From assembly GCF_036002945.1 (NCBI RefSeq), contig NZ_CP108529.1:4831001-4895000 (forward strand): a stretch of 64,000 nucleotides of DNA, read 5' to 3'. A program made the position numbers and the translations under genes. A model generated the notes under the pieces. That model did not search any database and had not been told where the DNA came from. It saw nothing but the letters and a program-made list of their open reading frames with translations. Source of the DNA: Streptomyces sp. NBC_01224. GTDB taxonomy: Bacteria > Actinomycetota > Actinomycetes > Streptomycetales > Streptomycetaceae. How positions within the stretch are numbered: the stretch's first letter is position 1; each line of letters begins with the position of its first letter. Of this stretch, positions 43,667-51,375 are shown one piece after another.

Positions 43667-45520
43667 ATGGCACGTGCGGTCGGCATCGACCTGGGCACGA
43701 CTAACTCCGTCGTCAGCGTTCTCGAAGGCGGCGAGCCCACCGTCATCACCAACGCAGAGGGCGCCAGGACCACGCCGTCCGTCGTCGCCTTCGCGAAGAA
43801 CGGCGAGGTGCTGGTCGGCGAGGTCGCCAAGCGTCAGGCGGTGACCAACGTCGACAGGACCATCCGCTCCGTCAAGCGCCACATGGGCACTGACTGGAAG
43901 ATCGACCTGGACGGCAAGAGCTTCAACCCGCAGCAGATGAGCGCCTTCATCCTGCAGAAGCTGAAGCGGGACGCCGAGTCGTACCTGGGCGAGAAGGTGA
44001 CCGACGCGGTCATCACGGTCCCCGCGTACTTCAACGACTCCGAGCGTCAGGCGACGAAGGAGGCCGGCGAGATCGCGGGCCTGAACGTCCTGCGTATCGT
44101 CAACGAGCCGACGGCCGCCGCGCTGGCGTACGGGCTCGACAAGGACGACCAGACGATCCTCGTCTTCGACCTCGGTGGCGGCACCTTCGACGTATCGCTG
44201 CTGGAGATCGGCGACGGTGTCGTCGAGGTGAAGGCCACCAACGGTGACAACCACCTCGGTGGTGACGACTGGGACCAGCGCGTCGTCGACTACCTGGTGA
44301 AGCAGTTCGCCAACGGTCACGGCGTGGACCTGTCCAAGGACAAGATGGCTCTCCAGCGTCTGCGCGAAGCTGCGGAGAAGGCGAAGATCGAGCTCTCGTC
44401 CTCGACCGAGACCTCGATCAACCTGCCCTACATCACGGCGTCCGCCGAGGGCCCGCTGCACCTGGACGAGAAGCTCACGCGCTCGCAGTTCCAGCAGCTC
44501 ACCGCCGACCTCCTGGACCGCTGCAAGAGCCCGTTCCACAACGTCATCAAGGACGCGGGCATCCAGCTCTCCGAGATCGACCACGTCGTTCTCGTCGGTG
44601 GCTCCACCCGTATGCCGGCCGTCGCCGAGCTCGTCAAGGAGCTGACCGGTGGCCAGGAGGCCAACAAGGGTGTGAACCCGGACGAGGTCGTCGCCATCGG
44701 TGCCTCGCTCCAGGCCGGTGTCCTCAAGGGCGAGGTCAAGGACGTCCTGCTCCTCGACGTCACCCCGCTGTCCCTCGGTATCGAGACCAAGGGCGGCATC
44801 ATGACGAAGCTCATCGAGCGCAACACCACGATCCCGACCAAGCGCTCCGAGATCTTCACGACGGCCGAGGACAACCAGCCGTCCGTGCAGATCCAGGTCT
44901 ACCAGGGCGAGCGCGAGATCGCGGCGTACAACAAGAAGCTCGGAATGTTCGAGCTGACCGGCCTGCCGCCGGCCCCGCGTGGCGTCCCGCAGATCGAGGT
45001 CGCGTTCGACATCGACGCGAACGGCATCATGCACGTCGCCGCCAAGGACCTCGGCACCGGCAAGGAGCAGAAGATGACCGTCACCGGCGGCTCCTCGCTG
45101 CCGAAGGACGAGGTCAACCGGATGCGTGAGGAGGCCGAGCAGTACGCGGAGGAGGACCACCGCCGTCGCGAGGCCGCCGAGTCCCGCAACCAGGGCGAGC
45201 AGCTCGTCTACCAGACGGAGAAGTTCCTCAAGGACAACGAGGACAAGGTCCCCGGTGACGTGAAGACGGAGGTGGAGACCGCGCTCACCGAGCTGAAGGA
45301 GAAGCTCAAGGGCGAGGACACCGCCGAGATCCGTACCGCCACCGAGAAGGTCGCGGCCGTCTCCCAGAAGCTGGGCCAGGCGATGTACGCCAACGCCCAG
45401 GCCGAGGGCGGCCCGCAGGGTGACCCGCAGCCGGGCGCCCAGCAGGCCAAGGCCGACGACGACGTCGTCGACGCCGAGATCGTGGACGACGAGAAGGACG
45501 CGAAGGGCGGTGCGGTGTGA
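43667..45520 (+). CDS. dnaK: molecular chaperone Hsp70 DnaK
   Basis: 617 aa from ATG 43667 behind GGAGGA. GIDLGTTNSVV at the N-terminus, the ATPase signature VFDLGGGTFDVSLLEIGDG and VVLVGGSTRMPAV, then the substrate-binding domain and lid, ending in an acidic tail. First gene of dnaK-grpE-dnaJ-hspR. Its stop overlaps grpE. It also acts as HspR co-repressor in Streptomyces (known). Confidence 0.99.
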   Translation: MARAVGIDLGTTNSVVSVLEGGEPTVITNAEGARTTPSVVAFAKNGEVLVGEVAKRQAVTNVDRTIRSVKRHMGTDWKIDLDGKSFNPQQMSAFILQKLKRDAESYLGEKVTDAVITVPAYFNDSERQATKEAGEIAGLNVLRIVNEPTAAALAYGLDKDDQTILVFDLGGGTFDVSLLEIGDGVVEVKATNGDNHLGGDDWDQRVVDYLVKQFANGHGVDLSKDKMALQRLREAAEKAKIELSSSTETSINLPYITASAEGPLHLDEKLTRSQFQQLTADLLDRCKSPFHNVIKDAGIQLSEIDHVVLVGGSTRMPAVAELVKELTGGQEANKGVNPDEVVAIGASLQAGVLKGEVKDVLLLDVTPLSLGIETKGGIMTKLIERNTTIPTKRSEIFTTAEDNQPSVQIQVYQGEREIAAYNKKLGMFELTGLPPAPRGVPQIEVAFDIDANGIMHVAAKDLGTGKEQKMTVTGGSSLPKDEVNRMREEAEQYAEEDHRRREAAESRNQGEQLVYQTEKFLKDNEDKVPGDVKTEVETALTELKEKLKGEDTAEIRTATEKVAAVSQKLGQAMYANAQAEGGPQGDPQPGAQQAKADDDVVDAEIVDDEKDAKGGAV

Positions 45521-46158
45521 CCGAGGAGACTCCGGGTTTCGAGGAGAAGCCCGACGTCCCCTCCGGCGCCACTTCTGACGGAGCTGAGCCGAAGGACGTC
45601 CCTTCCTCTCCCGAGGAGGAGGCGTCCCCGGCCGGGGACGCAGTACAGACAGTCGGTCTGACGGCCCAGCTGGACCAGGTCCGCACCGCGCTCAACGAGC
45701 GCACGGGCGACCTCCAGCGGCTCCAGGCCGAGTACCAGAACTACCGTCGCCGCGTCGAGCGGGACCGGGCCACGGTCAAGGAGATCGCAGTCGCGGGTCT
45801 CCTGTCCGAGCTCCTGCCCGTGCTCGACGACGTCGGCCGGGCCCGTGAGCACGGCGAGCTCGTGGGCGGGTTCAAGTCGGTGGCCGAATCACTGGAGACG
45901 GTCGTCGCCAAGCTGGGCCTGCAGCAGTTCGGCAAGGAGGGCGAGCCCTTCGACCCGACGATCCACGAAGCCCTGATGCACTCGTACGCGCCGGATGTCA
46001 CCGAGACGACCTGCGTGGCGATCCTGCAGCCGGGGTATCGGATCGGCGAGCGCACCATCCGCCCCGCGCGGGTGGCGGTGGCCGAACCCCAGCCGGGTGC
46101 GGCAGCCAAGGAAGAGAAGGCAACCGACGAGGAGAGCGGTGGCACCGAGGAGGTCTGA
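45517..46158 (+). CDS. grpE: nucleotide exchange factor GrpE
   Basis: 213 aa from GTG 45517, overlapping the dnaK stop. A disordered acidic N-terminus, a coiled coil (ERTGDLQRLQAEYQNYRRRV) and the C-terminal beta domain with FDPTIHEALMH and QPGYRIGERTIRPARV. Releases ADP from DnaK. Confidence 0.98.
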   Translation: MTEETPGFEEKPDVPSGATSDGAEPKDVPSSPEEEASPAGDAVQTVGLTAQLDQVRTALNERTGDLQRLQAEYQNYRRRVERDRATVKEIAVAGLLSELLPVLDDVGRAREHGELVGGFKSVAESLETVVAKLGLQQFGKEGEPFDPTIHEALMHSYAPDVTETTCVAILQPGYRIGERTIRPARVAVAEPQPGAAAKEEKATDEESGGTEEV

Positions 46159-46251
46159 CATCCCGTCTGACCACCTCGTGGCCCACCGCCCGGCCGTGCG
46201 ACCGGCCAACGGGCCGGCCGCATGGCCGATCGTCCGGAAGGAGGGACGTCG

Positions 46252-47439
46252 ATGAGCACGAAGGACTTCGTCGAGAAGGACTACTACAAGGTCCTCGGCG
46301 TCCCCAAGGACGCCACCGACGCCGAGATCAAGAAGGCGTACCGGAAGCTCGCCCGCGAGTTCCACCCGGACGCCAACAAGGGCGACGACAAGGCGGAGGA
46401 GCGCTTCAAGGAGATCTCCGAGGCGAACGACATCCTCGGCGACAGCAAGAAGCGCAAGGAGTACGACGAGGCGCGCGCCCTCTTCGGCAACGGCGGCTTC
46501 AGGGCCGGCCCCGGAGGCGCCGGGGGCAACTTCAACTTCGACCTGGGCGATCTCTTCGGAGGCACCCAGGGCGGGGGCGCGGGCGGCGGAGCCGGCGGTT
46601 TCGGCGGCGGCGGCGGCCTGGGCGATGTCTTCGGCGGCCTGTTCAACCGGGGCGGTACGGGGACGCGTGTGCAGCCGCGCCGCGGCCAGGACATCGAGTC
46701 CGAGGTGACGCTCAGCTTCATCGAGGCGGTCGAAGGGGCCACGGTCCCGTTGCGGATGTCCAGCCAGGCGCCCTGCAAGGCGTGTTCCGGCACCGGTGAC
46801 AAGAACGGCACCCCCAGGGTCTGCCCGACCTGTCTCGGCACCGGCCAGGTGTCGCGCGGCACCGGCGGCGGCTTCTCGCTCACCGACCCCTGCGTGGACT
46901 GCAAGGGCCGGGGCCTCATCGCCCAGGACCCCTGCGATGTCTGCAAGGGCAGCGGACGGGCGAAGTCCTCCCGGACCATGCAGGTCAGGATTCCGGCGGG
47001 CGTCTCGGACAGCCAGCGGATCCGGCTGCGCGGCAAGGGCGGCCCGGGCGAGCGCGGCGGACCGGCCGGCGATCTCTACGTCGTGGTCCATGTCGACGCC
47101 CACCCGGTCTTCGGCCGCAGGGGCGACAACCTCACGGTCACCGTGCCCGTCGACTTCACGGAGGCGGCGCTCGGCGGCGAGGTGAAGGTGCCCACGCTCG
47201 GCGGTTCGCCGGTCACCCTGAAACTGCCGGCCGGCACCCCCAACGGGCGCACGATGCGCGCCCGCGGCAAGGGCGCCGTACGCAAGGACGGCACCCGGGG
47301 CGACCTGCTGGTCACCGTCGAGGTGACGGTGCCCAAGGACCTCAGCACCGAGGCCAGGGACGCGCTGGAGGCCTACCGGAAGGCGACTGCGGGCCACGAC
47401 CCGCGGGCGGAGCTGTTCCAGGCTGCGAAGGGAGCTTGA
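46252..47439 (+). CDS. dnaJ: molecular chaperone Hsp40 DnaJ
   Basis: 395 aa from ATG 46252 behind AAGGAGGGA. J domain with HPD (residues about 10-75), a Gly/Phe-rich linker, four CxxCxGxG zinc repeats (CKACSGTG, CPTCLGTG, CVDCKGRG, CDVCKGSG) and the C-terminal substrate domain. The dnaJ1 type of Streptomyces, in the dnaK operon. Confidence 0.98.
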   Translation: MSTKDFVEKDYYKVLGVPKDATDAEIKKAYRKLAREFHPDANKGDDKAEERFKEISEANDILGDSKKRKEYDEARALFGNGGFRAGPGGAGGNFNFDLGDLFGGTQGGGAGGGAGGFGGGGGLGDVFGGLFNRGGTGTRVQPRRGQDIESEVTLSFIEAVEGATVPLRMSSQAPCKACSGTGDKNGTPRVCPTCLGTGQVSRGTGGGFSLTDPCVDCKGRGLIAQDPCDVCKGSGRAKSSRTMQVRIPAGVSDSQRIRLRGKGGPGERGGPAGDLYVVVHVDAHPVFGRRGDNLTVTVPVDFTEAALGGEVKVPTLGGSPVTLKLPAGTPNGRTMRARGKGAVRKDGTRGDLLVTVEVTVPKDLSTEARDALEAYRKATAGHDPRAELFQAAKGA

Positions 47440-47440
47440 G

Positions 47441-47887
47441 GTGGACGGCCGACGACGCAATCCGTACGAACTGACCGATGAGTCACCGGTGTACGTGATC
47501 TCGATCGCGGCCCAGCTCTCGGGCCTGCATCCGCAGACGCTGCGCCAGTACGACCGCCTCGGCCTGGTCTCCCCCGACCGTACGGCCGGGCGCGGCAGGC
47601 GCTACTCGGCCCGCGACATCGAGCTGCTGCGCACCGTGCAGCAGCTGTCGCAGGACGAGGGCATCAACCTCGCCGGCATCAAGCGCATCATCGAACTGGA
47701 GAACCAGGTCGCCGCCCTCCAGCAGCGCGTCGCCGAGCTCTCGGCGGCGGTGGACGGCGCGGCGGTGGCGATGCAGCAGCGCGAGGCCCAGGTTCATGCC
47801 TCGTACCGGCGCGATCTGGTGCCGTATCAGGATGTGCAGCAGACCAGCGCGTTGGTGGTCTGGCGGCCGAAACGGCCGAAGGACTGA
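47441..47887 (+). CDS. hspR: heat-shock repressor HspR (MerR family)
   Basis: 148 aa from GTG 47441, one base after the dnaJ stop. MerR HTH: YVISIAAQLSGLHPQTLRQYDRLGLV and GRGRRYSARDIELL, then a coiled coil. Represses dnaK and clpB by binding HAIR sites found at 43572, 43624 and 51290. Confidence 0.98.
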   Translation: MDGRRRNPYELTDESPVYVISIAAQLSGLHPQTLRQYDRLGLVSPDRTAGRGRRYSARDIELLRTVQQLSQDEGINLAGIKRIIELENQVAALQQRVAELSAAVDGAAVAMQQREAQVHASYRRDLVPYQDVQQTSALVVWRPKRPKD

Positions 47888-47891
47888 GCGG

Positions 47892-47975
47892 GTCCGGCCG
47901 TCGGGCCGGACGATTCGCTCACGATTCGTTTCGTTCAGGGCCGGGGAGTCGACCTACGGGTCGGCCCCCGGCCCT
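47892..47975 (+). terminator. double terminator of dnaK operon
   Basis: Two hairpins: GTCCGGCC/GGCCGGAC at 47892-47911, and AGGGCCGGGG/CCCCGGCCCT flanking GTCGACC..GGGTCGGC at 47937-47975. Confidence 0.75.
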
Positions 47976-48138
47976 TCGCCGTGCGCCCGCCGCCCTGTGT
48001 ACGCCCCCGGGCTCCGGCCGGAACCCGGCCCATGTTCGATCACGCTCGCGACAATGGGGCGGGGGTCTGTCACCGTCCCCGCTCGTTCCGGAGCACCGGG
48101 CCGGGGCGATCCGCCCGGTGGCGCAGTCGGGAGTCACG

Positions 48139-48445
48139 CATGTCCATGGTCGGCCTCTTCTGGATCACCGGCACAGCGGCCCACATAGGCGCCCCACCGA
48201 ACGAACCCGGCCCCGGCGTGCTGCTCACCGAGGAGGGGCTGACAGGGCTCGGGGCGGACCAGAGCGGCCGGTGGACGTGGGACGGAATCCAGCGCGTGAC
48301 GGTGGCCGGTGTACCCGTGCGGTCCTCGGGGCGCAGGGCCGCGGGGACGGGTGTGGCCCTGAGGTCGGCGCCGGTGCCCTGGACGAACGGCCTCCCCGAG
48401 AGGGCCTGTTCGTACACCTCGTCGGAGAACTGGTCGACCGAGTAG
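48139..48445 (+). CDS. hypothetical, probably truncated
   Basis: ATG 48139 behind GGGAG. MVGLFWITGTAAHIGAPP, GVLLTEEGLTGLG and GRWTWDGIQRVTVAGVPVR look like genuine coding sequence of a small Streptomyces protein. After about residue 75 the sequence loses coding character, and the remaining 25 residues are read opposite to another decayed frame. Probably a 3'-truncated gene. Confidence 0.4.
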
Positions 48446-48805
48446 TCGAACCGCTCGTACAACGCCGCACTCGTCGCACGGACCGCGCCGGCCGCCCGCC
48501 AGGTCGTACACCTGCCCCGGGACGACGGGCTCGTCGAGGACGCAGACGGCTGTGGTGCCGCTCTGGTTGGTGACGGGCGGTCGGCGAGGCACTTCCTCGG
48601 CCGTCCCCGACTGGACGATGAGGGCGCCGGGTTGAGTCCGGCCGGAGGCGTTGAGCATCCGCATGAGCCGGGAGATGTGCGCGCGGCGGGTGCGGACGCC
48701 GATGCCCAGACGTAGTGGGGGAGGGACGCTCGTCGTGCCTGGTGATGAACCTCTCCGGTGCAGGGGGCCGCGGTCGTTCTCCCCCGTATTGCGATTGCGG
48801 CCCCT
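48446..48805 (-). pseudogene. decayed region with LuxR-type HTH fragment (48605-48716)
   Basis: Minus-strand 48605-48716 encodes RLGIGVRTRRAHISRLMRML, which parallels RLGMNVRTCRAHVAKLSAVL in the intact regulator next door. No N-terminal part remains and downstream frames are scrambled (a short coherent piece DYSVDQFSDEVYEQALSG lies in another frame near 48440). I read this as a dead paralog of the neighbouring regulator. Confidence 0.5.
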
Positions 48806-49792
48806 TCAGCCCGGATCCTGTTCAAGAATCCCTGACCGGGCTATCAGGTAGCCGAGTTGCGCCCGGCTGTTGCTGCCGAGGACGGCGGACAGTTTGGCGA
48901 CGTGCGCGCGGCAGGTGCGGACGTTCATGCCGAGGCGCCGGGCGATCGAGTCGTCGACATATCCATCTACGAGGAGTTGGGCGATGGAGCGCTGGACGCC
49001 ACTGATTCCCTTGGGGGTCGGGTCGTACTTGACCTCTTCCAGGAGTGGAGCCGCACGGGTCCAGAGCTGCTCGAATACCTTGACGAGATACTCGACCAGC
49101 CCGGGATGGCGCAGTTCCAGGGCGACTTGGCGGTCGTCCTGGGCGGGTATGAACGCGACCGTGCGGTCGAAGACGATGAGTCGCTCTATGAGCTCCTCAA
49201 GCGTCCGGATCTCCACGTTGTCGTCGGCCATCCGCTCGGCGTAGGCCAGGGTGCCGGGGCTGTGACGCACCGTGTGCTGATAGAGAGTGCGAATGCTGAC
49301 ACCGCGGTCCACCACGGAGAGGCCCCTTTGCAGGGCTTCGCTGAGGCGGTCTTCGCTACGGCCGCCGCCGGGCTGGACGGTGAGGACTTCGGAGCGGCAC
49401 TCCGCCGTGGCGAGATCGAGTGCCGCGTTGATGCGGTTGAAGCCCTCCAGCACGGTGATCGCGTGGGTGGTCGGCGGGTCCTGTGCGCTGATGTCCATGA
49501 ACGGCTCGAAGGACTCGGCAAGCAGGACCGAATGCCGTCGGCGCTCCTGGATTTCGCGTTCTATGGGGTGCAGGCGTTTCGCCAGAGCGGCGGACGGTGG
49601 GACGGGCCGCAGCCAGTCGGGGTCGTCGGGGTCGGGGTGCAGCAGGGCGAAGTCCATGAGGCAGGGCGCCGGTTCCACCTCGCTTCGGGCGATACGTCCC
49701 GAGCGCAAAGCGCTGGCGTAGAGGCGGACTCCCGCTTCGCACAGCTCGGTGATCCCATGAGGATGTGTCGGCTTTGTATCGCTTGTGACCAT
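48806..49792 (-). CDS. HTH (LuxR-type) transcriptional regulator
   Basis: 328 aa from ATG 49792 behind GGTGGAG. The C-terminal HTH (about 265-325: QLLVDGYVDDSIARRLGMNV, then RAHVAKLSAVLGSNSRAQLG) is LuxR/GerE-like. The middle (about 110-250: FNRINAALDLATAECRSEVLTVQPGG) resembles the PLD-like TrmB-type sensor found in many Streptomyces regulators. It is divergent from the DIAWS repeat gene and probably its regulator. Confidence 0.82.
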   Translation of the reverse strand: MVTSDTKPTHPHGITELCEAGVRLYASALRSGRIARSEVEPAPCLMDFALLHPDPDDPDWLRPVPPSAALAKRLHPIEREIQERRRHSVLLAESFEPFMDISAQDPPTTHAITVLEGFNRINAALDLATAECRSEVLTVQPGGGRSEDRLSEALQRGLSVVDRGVSIRTLYQHTVRHSPGTLAYAERMADDNVEIRTLEELIERLIVFDRTVAFIPAQDDRQVALELRHPGLVEYLVKVFEQLWTRAAPLLEEVKYDPTPKGISGVQRSIAQLLVDGYVDDSIARRLGMNVRTCRAHVAKLSAVLGSNSRAQLGYLIARSGILEQDPG

Positions 49793-49808
49793 ATTCTCCA
49801 CCCCCCAG

Positions 49809-49828
49809 GTTCCTGAACATGCAGGAAC
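49809..49828. promoter_or_regulatory. inverted repeat between regulator and repeat-peptide gene
   Basis: GTTCCTG-N6-CAGGAAC (7-bp arms) in the 111-bp divergent region; a second loose repeat (ATGATGCAT) is adjacent. Candidate operator for the HTH regulator. Confidence 0.45.
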
Positions 49829-49903
49829 ATGATGCATCGACTCGGTGGTGTTCGTGTGCCCAGGTGAGACATCGTCTTAGGTGCGGGGGAGAAGAATCCA
49901 CAA

Positions 49904-50332
49904 GTGAGGACGAAGCCGACTATGTATAAGCGAATGCTTCGCTCGGCGCTTGCCGCCTCGTTCGTCGCGGCCCTGGGACTCGGGGTACTGGGCGCCAGCG
50001 ACATCGCCTGGAGCAGCGGGGCAGCATCCTCGCCGGACGACATCGCCTGGTCCACTCAGGCGTCTGCGCCGGGTGACATCGCGTGGTCCACTCAGGCGTC
50101 TGCGCCGGGCGACATCGCCTGGTCCATTCAGGCGTCTGCGCCGGGTGACATCGCGTGGTCCACTCAGGCGTCTGCGCCGGGCGACATTGCCTGGTCCATT
50201 CAGGCGTCTGCGCCGGGTGACATCGCGTGGTCCACTCAGGCGTCGGCGCCGGGCGACATTGCATGGAGCGTCGACGCGGCAGTCGAGCCCGGTGACATCG
50301 CCTGGTCCGAACCGACCCATCAGGGCGCATGA
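49904..50332 (+). CDS. secreted DIAWS-repeat peptide precursor
   Basis: 142 aa (GTG 49904; ATG 49922 also possible). A signal peptide-like start (basic, then LAASFVAALGLGVLGAS) is followed by nine DIAWS motifs. Six of them form a perfect array of the 12-mer DIAWS(T/I)QASAPG; the last two are degenerate (VDAAVEP, EPTHQGA). No cysteines. Only the mature repeats, Ala/Ser/Pro/Gly spacers and Trp. Its stop overlaps the start of the Rieske-like gene (ATGA). It could be a multi-copy exported peptide, a surface repeat protein, or a RiPP-like precursor; family not recognised. Confidence 0.8.
   Translation: MRTKPTMYKRMLRSALAASFVAALGLGVLGASDIAWSSGAASSPDDIAWSTQASAPGDIAWSTQASAPGDIAWSIQASAPGDIAWSTQASAPGDIAWSIQASAPGDIAWSTQASAPGDIAWSVDAAVEPGDIAWSEPTHQGA
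50039..50254 (+). repeat. 36-bp tandem repeat array, six units
   Basis: Six in-frame 36-bp units encoding DIAWSxQASAPG. The variable residue runs T, T, I, T, I, T, and synonymous changes (GCG/GCC, GGT/GGC) follow the same alternation, giving a 72-bp higher-order repeat. This points to recent duplication of two-unit blocks. Confidence 0.93.
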
Positions 50333-50649
50333 CCATCCCGCCGGACGACCGGACCTTCCGGCGGGAAATGGCCACGGCCTACCGATCAGGCTGGCATTTC
50401 ATCGATCTCGTCACTGCCATCCCCCGCTGTGGCGACTCGCTGATGGTCACTCTGTTCGGCGACCCCATCGTTGTCGCACGTGAAGAAGACGACGAAGTAC
50501 GTGCCTACCGGTGCCTCCGCAAGCCGCGTGGAGCCCCGCAGCCCGTTCGCTGCGCGATTCGGTACGACATGATTTTCGTCAACCTCGACCGGCGGGACCA
50601 CCAGCTGTTCGAGCCAGAGACTATTTCCGCCACCCCCCGCAGTGCCTGA
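50329..50649 (+). CDS. Rieske-like protein lacking cluster ligands
   Basis: 106 aa, ATG 50329 overlapping the repeat gene stop. GWHFIDLVTAIPRCGDSLMV, FGDPIVVAREEDDEVRAYRC and YDMIFVNLDRRDHQL follow the order of Rieske domains in ring-hydroxylating oxygenases (W..V......G......G..IVV.R...G.V.A, then IFVNLD). The CxH...CxxH Fe-S ligands are absent: RCLRKPRGAP stands where CxHRGAP would be. Likely a cofactor-free structural or binding relative; role unknown. Confidence 0.55.
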   Translation: MTIPPDDRTFRREMATAYRSGWHFIDLVTAIPRCGDSLMVTLFGDPIVVAREEDDEVRAYRCLRKPRGAPQPVRCAIRYDMIFVNLDRRDHQLFEPETISATPRSA

Positions 50650-50691
50650 GCGATCCCCCGTCGTTACATGTCGCTCGGCACTCCCCCACAC

Positions 50692-50728
50692 AACGGCGCC
50701 ATCGTGACCTGAACACGATGGCGCCGTT
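50692..50728. terminator. bidirectional terminator
   Basis: Perfect 15-bp arms AACGGCGCCATCGTG / CACGATGGCGCCGTT with a 7-nt loop, between convergent Rieske-like and PPOX genes. Confidence 0.85.
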
Positions 50729-50765
50729 GTGCTGCCCCGGAAGCCCCGGAAGCCCGCAGTCCTGC

Positions 50766-51170
50766 TCACGCCCTGCCGAGCGCCCGGTCCAGGGTGATCT
50801 CGATGACGACGCGGTCCGGGTTGGGTGCCGGTGTGCGTTCGTAGCGTTCCGCGTAGCGGCGTACCGCGTCGGCGATCACGTCCGGTTCCGTGCGTACCGT
50901 CGCGCGACCCTCCAGTGTTGCCCAGCGGCCGCGGTCGACCTGGCAGGCCGCGACCCGGGCGCCGGCCGGGCCCGCGGCCAGGATGTTGGCGACCTTCTGA
51001 CTGCCCTTGTTGGTGATGACGCGGGCGAGCCCGGCCTCGGGGTCGTACGTCACGCCCACCGGCACCACGTGCGGCGTGCCGTCGGGGCGGGGTGTGGTCA
51101 GGGTGCACAGGTGGTACTCGCGCCAGAACGCGAGGTACTCGGGGCTCGGATTCGTCACGTCGACTGCCAT
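50766..51170 (-). CDS. PPOX-class F420/FMN-dependent protein
   Basis: 134 aa from ATG 51170. FWREYHLCTLTTPRPDGTPHVVPVGVTYD and RVITNKGSQKVANI are typical of the pyridoxamine-5'-phosphate-oxidase-like split beta-barrel, F420-binding branch common in Streptomyces. Substrate unknown. Divergent from clpB. Confidence 0.85.
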   Translation of the reverse strand: MAVDVTNPSPEYLAFWREYHLCTLTTPRPDGTPHVVPVGVTYDPEAGLARVITNKGSQKVANILAAGPAGARVAACQVDRGRWATLEGRATVRTEPDVIADAVRRYAERYERTPAPNPDRVVIEITLDRALGRA

Positions 51171-51289
51171 GGGGAACAGGGTAGGGAGTGCGCATCCGCG
51201 GCCCGCCCCTGCGGTGGCGGAGGTTCTCTCCGGCCGGTTGACTCGGAATCGCACCCGGGAGAGCACTCCGGAAGAGGTGACTCAGCTAG

Positions 51290-51310
51290 CTTGAGTGGAA
51301 TAGACTCAAC
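51290..51310 (+). promoter_or_regulatory. HAIR (HspR) box of clpB
   Basis: CTTGAGT-N7-ACTCAAC, one base from consensus, 66 bp upstream of clpB. Places clpB in the HspR regulon with dnaK. Confidence 0.93.
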
Positions 51311-51375
51311 TTTGTGCACGTTGATCTAGTCAGTGATGTGGAGAGACCAGTCACCGCAAGGAGGAGAGAGCGCAC

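Noticed and set aside
43640..45160. 506-codon minus-strand frame opposite dnaK
   Set aside because: Shadow of dnaK; no motif, and dnaK on the plus strand is certain.
50039..50254. 36-bp repeats considered as a CRISPR array
   Set aside because: The units are directly contiguous without unique spacers and are in frame as DIAWS codons, so this is a protein-coding tandem repeat. No cas genes are present.
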